From the NCBI RefSeq assembly GCF_000226115.1, contig NC_016459.1, forward strand, positions 4,718,501-4,782,500: a stretch of DNA of 64,000 nt, given 5' to 3'. Positions 56,355 to 64,000 of this stretch are shown piece after piece. Both the position numbers and the translations under genes were made by a program. The notes below the pieces were generated by a model, which was not told the DNA's origin, searched no databases, and saw only the letters and a list, made by a program, of their open reading frames with translations. This stretch comes from Thermothielavioides terrestris NRRL 8126 (taxonomy: Eukaryota; Ascomycota; Sordariomycetes; Sordariales; Chaetomiaceae). Numbering within the stretch: position 1 is the first letter of the stretch; each line of letters opens with the position of its first letter.

Positions 56355-57963
56355 ATGGAGCAGAGAGAAGGAAACAAAACAGCGATTCCAACTAAAGAGG
56401 AGCTTGGCGTCTCACTGTCGTCTCCGCCTCCTTATACAACATGGACGACAAAGAGACCGTTCCCTTCTAGTCTGCCTCCTCGGTTATTTGGCCCTTGCCT
56501 CATCGCTTACAGCGAACATCTACTTCCCCCTCATCGACCTCCTTGCCGAGCGGTACGACGTATCGCCACAAGCTATCAACCTTACAATAACCCTCTTCTT
56601 CGTCTTCCAGGGCATCGCTCCCTCATTCTGGTCGCCGCTATCCGACTCATTTGGCCGCCGGCCCGTCTACCTCGCCACCTTTACCATCTACACAGCGGCT
56701 TCCCTAGGCCTGTCCATTTCTGACAGGAACTACCCGGCCCTGCTCCTCTTGCGAGCGATGCAGAGCATTGGCGGCTCGGCCGTGCTCTCGCTCGCCTACG
56801 CCGTTGTCGCCGACGTGACGGTGCACTCGGAACGCGGTCGGTTCCTAGCGCCAATGCTAACGGCCACCAATATCGGGCCTTGCATTGGGCCCATAATTGG
56901 CGGAGGGGCGGTTCTCGCCTCCGGGGATCCTCGCTGGTGCTTTCGCGCGCTGTTAATCTTTGGCGCGTCGGCGTTGCTGCTTATTGGCTGTGTGCAGCCT
57001 GAGACGGCGCGGACGGTGGTGGGCAATGGTGCCGTTCCGGCAAAGGGGATATGGAGGACGTGGTGTAGTTTGCTGTTTGCTTGGGGGAAGCGCAGAAGGC
57101 AGAAGCAAAACATCGGGACGATGTCACCTTGCTCTGGCTTCGGAAGCGAGCGTGCCCAACGCGACGAAGAACAACAAAATGCAGGGGAAGACGAGGCTGT
57201 GACAGAGGGCGACATCAACACGGGCAAAACAGGCCGCGGGAAGTTCGTCATCCCCAACCCGTTCCCTTCGCTCCGCATCGTGTTCTATCCCGACACCTTC
57301 TTAGTCCTCTGGCTGGCTGGCTGCCCCTACGCCCTCTGGTTTTGCGTCCAAACGTTGATAACGCCCGTCTTTAGCCAAACCTACCGCTTCAATCCCCTTG
57401 AAGTTGGCAGCTGCTTCCTCGCCGGCGGCGCAGGCATCATTGCTGGCGGGTTCGTGGCTAGCCAGTTGATGGACCGCAACTACAAGCACGTCGCCCAACA
57501 GGCTGGGTTCACAATCGACCGGAATCGCGGGGACGACGTTGCAAGCTTTCTAATCGAGCATGCACGCTCCCGCTGGTCTGTCACTATTATTGTGATGTCG
57601 ATGTGTTTTGTTGTCGGCTATGGATGGGTCGTTGAGCAGCGAGTTCACCCAGCTGTTCCGCTGCTTTTTCAGGCCTACCTTGGATGCAAGTGTACAACAT
57701 TGCATCAGACATACAGTGCTCTAATCGTGGATATCTTCCCAGACAAGCCAGGCACTGCTGCGGCTGCGAACAACATTACGCGCTGTACACTGGCTGCTGC
57801 AGCTGTGGCGATCATTGATCCTTTGGTAAGAGCGCTGGGATATGGTTGGGTGTTTACACTGTTAGGCGTGTTTGATGCTGTGAGCTGTATGTTAGCAGTA
57901 GTGGTGTTGCGTCGATGGGGCAGAACTTGGAGAGACAACCGTGGCAGAGGACGTAAGAGATAA
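56355..57963 (+). pseudogene. DHA1-type MFS transporter with N-terminal frameshift
   Basis: 12-TM drug:H+ antiporter family. The transporter frame is open from about 56404 to 57963 and includes SSLTANIYFPLIDLLAERYD (TM1), SPLSDSFGRRPVYLATF, LRAMQSIGGSAVLSLAYAVV, PETARTVVGNGAVPAKG and FTIDRNRGDDVASFLIEHAR, all family-typical, with an internal Glu/Asp-rich loop. This frame has no ATG before the middle of the protein. The only suitable ATG (56355, MEQREGNKT...) reads a plausible hydrophilic leader ending PPYTTWTTKRP in another frame; one surplus base near 56462 (in TTCCCTTC) would join them as ...KRPFLLVCLLGYLALASS. So the gene is either inactivated by a +1 change or hit by a sequence error. It borders the RIP-affected retroelement. 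Confidence 0.7.
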
Positions 57964-58248
57964 AGAGATGGTCAAAAAATAGAGTTACACTCCATCCTTG
58001 GCACCCCACTTACACGTCGTGAACGCGTTCGACCCTATACTACCCTTTTTTTCCAACTACCACAACTTCGTCAATTGCAGGCTAAAATACGAGTTTTTAG
58101 GCTCGAATTGTCGCCCAATATCCGGTCTATCTAGGGGAAATGAAGATATCTCCTAGATACGGAGAAGGCTACAATTATTGCAGCTCGACAAGCTAAGATA
58201 TTGCGTAAAACCTTAGCTTCTAACTTTGACTATAGTTTAGCCTATATC
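57964..58248. other. Boundary between gene space and AT-rich repeat block
   Basis: Composition drops sharply to TA-rich sequence here. No coding feature. Confidence 0.5.
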
Positions 58249-58502
58249 TGTTATAGACTAGGCTATACCCGGACTAAGTATATAGGGCTACGCCTAGGAC
58301 CTACGGTAGCCCTAGGACGGACCTATAGCGGGCTCGCCTCGTGTCTAGAATAATATTAGTCTAGACCCTCTTCGCGAGCCCCTAAAAAGCTCTATATATA
58401 AGACTATAGTCTATACTTCTCCTTTTTCTTTCTTTAAGGTTGTAACATACTAGCCTTATAGCATCTATAGATAAGCGTACAATGTTCTATTCAACTACCT
58501 TA
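58249..58502 (+). repeat. LTR-like copy 1
   Basis: Direct repeat of the sequence at 59591-59864, beginning TGTTATAGACTAGG and sharing GGCTATACCCGG, TATATAGGGCTACGCC and TATACTTCTCC with it. Differences are largely C/T or G/A transitions, in line with RIP. Its last ~66 bp (58436-58501) are in the opposite orientation to those of copy 2. Confidence 0.7.
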
Positions 58503-59590
58503 AAGGAGAGAAAAGAGGGAGTGTAGGCTATAGCACTCGCGCACAGAGTTTTCAAAGGCTCGCGCAAGGGGTTTAGGCCAACGTTGTTCTAGGCGCCTCG
58601 CAAGCCTACTACGACTCTATTACGAACCTACTATAGAACCCTTATAAGCCTATAGTAGACGCTGTAAAAATCCTAAGTATAGCCTTATATATCTATTCTA
58701 GGTATAGCCTAGTCTATAATATACCCCTCTCGTCTAGCTAGAGAGTCGGATTGGGGTATATATAGTACTATCGAGCGTAGTTTAGGTCTAAAGTAGTGCT
58801 AGTCGTAGCGACATTGGCGTCTACTATTTAGCAGTACTACGTTCCTTCTATCATTGTATAGTCTAGCGCTATTGCCTACTATAGCCTTACTATATATAGT
58901 TATCGCATTGCCCTACTGTAGATTGTTTATGTACATTACCCTAATAAGCTACTAATTAGCCCTTTCTTTACTTTATATATTATATATATAGCAACTATAT
59001 TATACTAGGTATATTTGCTAATTATATATAACCTAACCTCGTCTACTACAGTTAAAATCCGTCCTCTTATATAACTTAACTCTTTTACGTTTTTTTCTTA
59101 TATATAATATATATCACCCCTTCCTCTTCTATAATCTATCCTTCTCTATTCTTATATATTAGCATCGTTCTCCTCCTCTCGCTTCGTATATATTTCTTTT
59201 TTCTTATACTTCTACTTTATATCTATCTACTTTATTAAATACGTTCTTCGTTCTCGCTCTAGCTCCTATAAAAGCCACTTTATCCTCCTATAATAGCGAT
59301 ATAGTTCTAAAACTCGTCTACTACATTTATATATAAAATCGCTAAAATCTTAGTCGCTACTATTGCTTTTAAAGATAGTAGTATAGGCTTTTATCCTAGC
59401 AATGATAATAATAAAGACTATAATATAAGTACTTCTACGACAACTCTATTCTAGACCTAAGTTTCTTATTAACTACGATATTATAGAATCGAAATAACTG
59501 TTAAAAGAATAATAAACTATCGATTAGTAGGTTTATTGTCGAAAGAGATTCTAATAACAAAGAAAACGAGCTACTCTTTAATAAAGGAGA
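58503..59590. other. AT-rich sequence between the two LTR-like copies
   Basis: About 1.1 kb of TA-rich sequence without a readable ORF. It starts just after a purine-rich tract (AAAGGAGAGAAAAGAGGGAG) and ends with AATAAAGGAGA directly before copy 2, resembling a polypurine tract. Could be a short internal region of another, non-autonomous element or a nested relic. Confidence 0.5.
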
Positions 59591-59864
59591 TATTACAGAC
59601 CAGGCTATACCCGGGCTAGGTATATAGGGCTACGCCCAGGATCCATAGCGGTCCTATAACAGGCCCGCCACAGGCCCAAGGCGGACCCGCCTTGCACCTA
59701 GAATAACATCGGCCCGAGCCCCCTATATACGAGCCCCTAAAAACTCTACGTACAAGAACCGCAGCCTATACTTCTCCTTTTCTCTCCTTAAGGTAGTTGA
59801 ATAGAACATCGTACACTTATCTGTAGACGCTATAAGGCTAGCACATTATAGTTCAACTACCTTT
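59591..59864 (+). repeat. LTR-like copy 2
   Basis: Begins TATTACAGACCAGG (copy 1: TGTTATAGAC), so an ancestral TGTTACAGAC start is likely, matching the TG that opens LTRs. It carries a 74-bp terminal segment with perfect 12-nt inverted arms AAGGTAGTTGAA (59790-59801) and TTCAACTACCTT (59852-59863). It directly precedes the gag-like region, so it probably serves as the 5' LTR of the element below. Confidence 0.7.
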
Positions 59865-62800
59865 AGGCAGATAGAGCAGTTGTTGCTTCTAGGTGTAGAC
59901 GAGAGTAGTATACTAGGCGTTTCGACATCGACACCGAGCAGACCGGACACTACTATAAACAACCTAGGCGTCCCATAGGTTCTAGACCTAGACTAGGTCC
60001 ATAAATACTTCTAAGTCTTATAGGAAACAATCGTATAGTAGAACGTAACTATCGAGGAACTCCGTACAGCCTAGATCGCCGTAGCTCAAACTATGAACGC
60101 CCCTATAGTGGCCTATACCCCAGCTCCAACGATTAACGCCATAGCTCCAATAGCTCCTAGGACATAGCGGAAGCACCTCCCTATAGGACAACCCTTCGAC
60201 AGTAAGAAGGAACTCTTTGCCGCCTAGAAGGCTACGATAGTGTATATCCTAGTAGTGGACCAGGACTTTATTAGAGGCCCCTACGACCAATAGGTATTTA
60301 TTTAAAGGAACCTTAGCCAAGGAGTTTAGGCCAAGGTCGTAGCCTTCTATAAATCGGGAGGGCCCTACTACAATTACAACCTAGGAGTATTCCTCAAATA
60401 CTTTATAACCATTTATATAGACCCCTATAAACAAGTTATAGCCTTGATAGAGCTAGACATACTCCGCTAAGGAGACAACAAGCTGTTCTCCTCCTTCCTT
60501 ATTCGCTTTAAGGCAAAGCTATTGAAAGCTAGAGGACTCAATTGGAACAACAAAGTGCAACTTATTAGACTATAACAATACCTCTCCCTAAAGTTGAAGC
60601 ACATTGTAGTAGGACAGGGGGTTCTATAGAACAACTACGCTACAACTATTACAAGGTACTATAAGATCGCTACCGACCTAGAGGCCCTCCACCTAGAGGA
60701 ACGACATTAACGGTCCTAGGGCAAGCGACCTAGGCCCAACGTAGATATAGAGAAGGATATAGACAGAGATATACCGATAACTAGGATCAACGTAGCCTAC
60801 ACTGCCCCCGCCTAGGGGGGAGCTAACAAAGGCTATAAAGGAAAGTAGCAACGGAACAAAGGAAAGTAAGGCACGAATACGCTATAAGCGAAGTAGATAA
60901 ACGACGAAGTACATATAGTATGTCAATAGGCTAGAGCCTATATCCATTGTAAGCGCCAAGGTCACTTCGTAGCCACCTATCCCTTCGCCCTAGCCAAAAG
61001 GCCAGCTCCTTAGGTCGATATCAACAAGCTAGAGGCCAAAGAATAGGTAGAGGAGGACTCCTCCTCTAAAGAGGAGGAGGGAAAAGAGTAGCCTCTATAT
61101 AAAGTCTTGTATAAGGGCTAAAAAGACCTAGCTATTTATAGAACGAGTTCACAGAGATTAGAAAGAGAATAGATAAACTACCCTTTCTAATCCCCGTTTT
61201 CCTAAACTCCTCTAGTTTTATAAACGTATAAGTGGATAGTGGATACTAGAGCTATAGAGCCATTAGCGAAAGAGCATATCAGTGGTTAGAGATCGAGCAA
61301 ATAAGCTTGCCGACTCCCTATACCCTAGGCGTTGTAGTCAAAGGGGTATAAATCATAAAGAAAATTATATATATCGCCTAGGTCGTAATAGACATTGATA
61401 GGTAGATCAATACTACTATATTCTATATAGTCCTAGGACTAGCCTACAACGTTATTCTAGGGCTCCTCTAGATAAACTACTATAGGATCGTACTAGACCT
61501 AGCCAACAAGGTCCTCACCGTCAATTCGCAAAGTAGCCTATAAGTATACAAGTGTTCCTTACAATAGAAAGAAACTAACACCACCCTAATTATAGGCGTA
61601 GTATTTATAAGCTTAGCCTATAAAGTATAAAAGAAGAAGTCTAAAGGAGCCTAAGACACGTTCCTCGTCACTAGTATCTATAAGATGACCACTATACTGG
61701 GGGCGGCTATCTCCTAGCCCAACGCCGACCTAGACCTAAAGATCGCTCTGCCGAAGGAGCTACGAGACTTCGCCGACCTCTTCGACAAGGAAAAGGCGAA
61801 CGGTCTACCCCCTTATCGAGGGGAGGCCGACTATTATATCTATCTTAAGACGGGCCTAGATAGGAAACCTCCTAAGCTCCTATAGAGACCCTTATACAAT
61901 ATACCAAAGGACTACCTCCTAGAGATTCGGAAGTAGGTCGTAGACCTAATAGACAAGGGATAGATCTAGGTAAGCTCCTTATCGGTAGCTGCCCTAGTCC
62001 TCCTTACAAAGAAGCTAGGAGGGGAATAGAGGTTCTATATAGATTACTAGACCCTAAACAAGATTACTGAATAGGACTAATACCTACTCCCCTTAATTAA
62101 AGAGACTCTCTAGTCCCTAGCTAGGGCCAAATAGCTTACGAAGCTAGACGTTAAAGCTGCCTTCCATTATATTCAGATAGCTAAGGGGGACAAGCACCTT
62201 ATAGCGTTTCGTATAAGGTTTAGGCTATTCGAGTAGCTAGTCTACCCCTTTAGGCTTGCAAATGCTCCTATAACGTTCTAGAGATATATCAATAACGCCC
62301 TTAGCCCAACGTTAGAGGACTATATAACGATATACTTTAACGATATTTTAGTATACTTAAGCGGGAGCCGGAAGGACTATATAAGGAAGGTACACAAGGT
62401 CCTCCGGAGGCTAAGGGATATAGGCCTTAACCTAGACCTTAAGAAGTATACGTTTATAGTAAAGGAAGTCAAGTACCTAGGGTATATTGTAGAGACAAGA
62501 GTCTATATCCGCCCCGACCCTAAGAAGATTAAGGCTATCTATAAGTAAGAGGTACCTCGCAAAGTCCAAAGAGTATAGAGCTTCCTTAGATTCGCTAACT
62601 TCTATTATAACTTTATCCCCAACTTCTCTAAGAAGGCAGCCCTATTGACACGTCTCACCTATAAAAATGTCCTATTCCGCTAAAGCAAGGAGGAACAAGA
62701 GGCCTTCGATATACTTAAGGCTACGTTCATATCAGAGCCGATCCTCGCCCAGTAGGATCCTAAGAAGAAGACAATCGTAGAAGCGGACTATTCTAGTATA

Positions 62801-64000
62801 GCACTTGGTAGGTACTTGTCTTAGTAGGGGGAGGACAGGGTCCTTTACCCTATAGCCTACTACTCTATAAAACTAAGCTCTATTGAACGCAACTACACTA
62901 TCTATAACAAAGAGCTATTGGCTATCATCTCGTACCTCAAGGCCTAGTCGACAGAGCTTCGAAGCGTAGTAGCCCCCTTCACTATCCTAACCAACTATAA
63001 GAATCTTAAGTACTTCACTTAGCTATGTCCGATTAGCGAACGATAGGCCAGATAGGCAGAGACACTCTCCTTGTTCAACTTCGAGCTAAAGTACTAGCCA
63101 GGATCCTAGGCCTCGCGCCCTAATACGCTCTCCTAGTATAAGCAGGACGAGCCTAAAGATAACCAGCGTATCGCCTAGCTGCTTCCCCCAATCAAGGTAT
63201 ACTAGACTAGTGTACAGGAGGAGGCTAAGCTATTTATAGGAGAAACGCTCTTCGAGGATAAGTAGCTCGCTACCCTATAGAACAAGGGTATTACCAAAGA
63301 CGAGCACTACGCTTACCGGCTCTAAGCCGTCTACAACGGAGCTCAGAAGTTTCCTAAGGAGGCGAATACAATATAGACCTAGATCGTAAACTACTCCCTT
63401 AATATATAAGGCGCACTCCAGTTCTATAGCCGTCTCTAGCTCCCTATATAGGAGCCCCTAACTACTACGATTATCTAGCGGATTTATAACTCGGCTATAT
63501 CGGGACACCCAAAGTGCAATAGACTATTCAAAATGCTCTAGAGAGATTATCACTAGGACCTTATATCGTCCAATATAAAGCGGTTCATTAGGAACTACAA
63601 TCAATGCCGCTAGAGTAAAATCTCCTAATAGCTACGTCAAGGGCTCCTATAGCCTTTGCCTATCCCCAATCGCTTCTAGAAACAGATCTCCATTGACTTT
63701 ATAACCGACCTCCCTATAAGAGACGAAAGAGCGCCTAGCTACCTTATAGTGATCACTAACTATCTCTCTAAGTATATATAGCTTAAGGCAATATACTTAA
63801 TAGGAGTGGAAGAGTATACCCTTCGATTCTATAACGTATAGTAGCGTTTCTATAGGTTCCTAACCTAAATTATAACCGACTATAGGTCGGACTAGCTAAA
63901 TAGGTTCTAGACTACGTTGTATAAGGCAGTAGGGATAGAGCAACTCCTATCGACTTCTCACTATCCCTAGACGGATAGAGGGATAGAGTAGGTCAACTAA
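59591..64000 (+). mobile_element. Ty3/gypsy-type LTR retrotransposon, RIP-degraded, right end outside window
   Basis: Order of domains is that of Ty3/gypsy: gag with a zinc knuckle near 60939-60983 (IHCKRQGHFVAT; two flanking Cys read as Tyr), aspartic protease VDSGY at about 61232, reverse transcriptase about 61700-62550 (LPLIKETL, KLDVKAAFHYIQIAKGDKH, and the catalytic YxDD box altered to YFND at 62333), RNase H about 62740-63010, and integrase from about 63480 (SGHPKCNRLF, NYNQCR, SIDFITDLP) to the window edge. Gag reads in the frame of 60168, pol in the frame of 61232, offset by one base as in gag-pol frameshift elements, although an indel is possible. Reading frames are studded with stops, almost all TAG at positions where Trp or Gln is expected. 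Inactive copy. Confidence 0.85.

Noticed and set aside
1..64000. CRISPR arrays, bacterial operons, rRNA genes
   Set aside because: No spaced direct-repeat arrays or rRNA sequence seen; introns and protein families are eukaryotic.

Overview
The window is nuclear DNA of a filamentous ascomycete, most likely a Sordariomycete (Sordariales-like). Genes carry short GT-AG introns of about 50-150 bp, coding exons are GC-rich, the gene content is typically fungal (Zn2Cys6 and C2H2 regulators, 2EXR protein, NACHT receptor, CVNH lectin, MFS families, RTT106, Vfa1), and the right end is a retrotransposon damaged in a way that looks like repeat-induced point mutation (RIP). All exon joins were made by eye from splice signals and reading frame; no search was run.

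Layout. 1-1457: 3' part of an MFS sugar transporter with an in-frame TAG. 2.2-7.8 kb: a small duplicated-domain protein, a short-chain dehydrogenase and a 2EXR protein with an acidic tail. 7.9-12.9 kb: a SidF/SidL-type siderophore acyltransferase, the mitochondrial calcium uniporter MCU, and Vfa1. 14.9-19.8 kb: the YVH1 phosphatase and a large C2H2 protein. 19.8-24.7 kb: a gene-poor stretch with palindromes and a 392-bp MITE-like element that has near-perfect inverted ends and an 8-bp target duplication. 24.7-26.3 kb: histone chaperone RTT106, with a doubtful first exon. 26.7-27.2 kb: a second inverted-repeat element ending in a 66-nt poly(A). 28 kb: a CVNH lectin.

30.3-44.5 kb looks like a plant cell wall sugar island: a secreted GH3 beta-glycosidase and an intracellular-type GH31 alpha-xylosidase diverge from one 1-kb promoter, followed by an MFS sugar transporter, a secreted GH11 xylanase and a Zn2Cys6 regulator. 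GGCTAA (XlnR/Xyr1-type) sites lie upstream of the xylanase and the transporter. The inferred logic is that secreted enzymes release xylo-oligosaccharides, the transporter takes them up, and GH31 trims them inside the cell. Co-regulation by the adjacent regulator is only a hypothesis.

44.9-58 kb: a DHA1-type MFS exporter, a decayed rhodopsin-domain membrane protein gene, a 1642-residue NOD-like receptor (alpha/beta-hydrolase, NACHT, WD-type region), a fructosamine-3-kinase-like gene and a second DHA1-type MFS gene that appears to be frameshifted at its N terminus. 58-64 kb: an AT-rich Ty3/gypsy retroelement with two LTR-like direct repeats; gag, protease, reverse transcriptase, RNase H and integrase are recognisable but full of TAG stops, and the element runs off the window.
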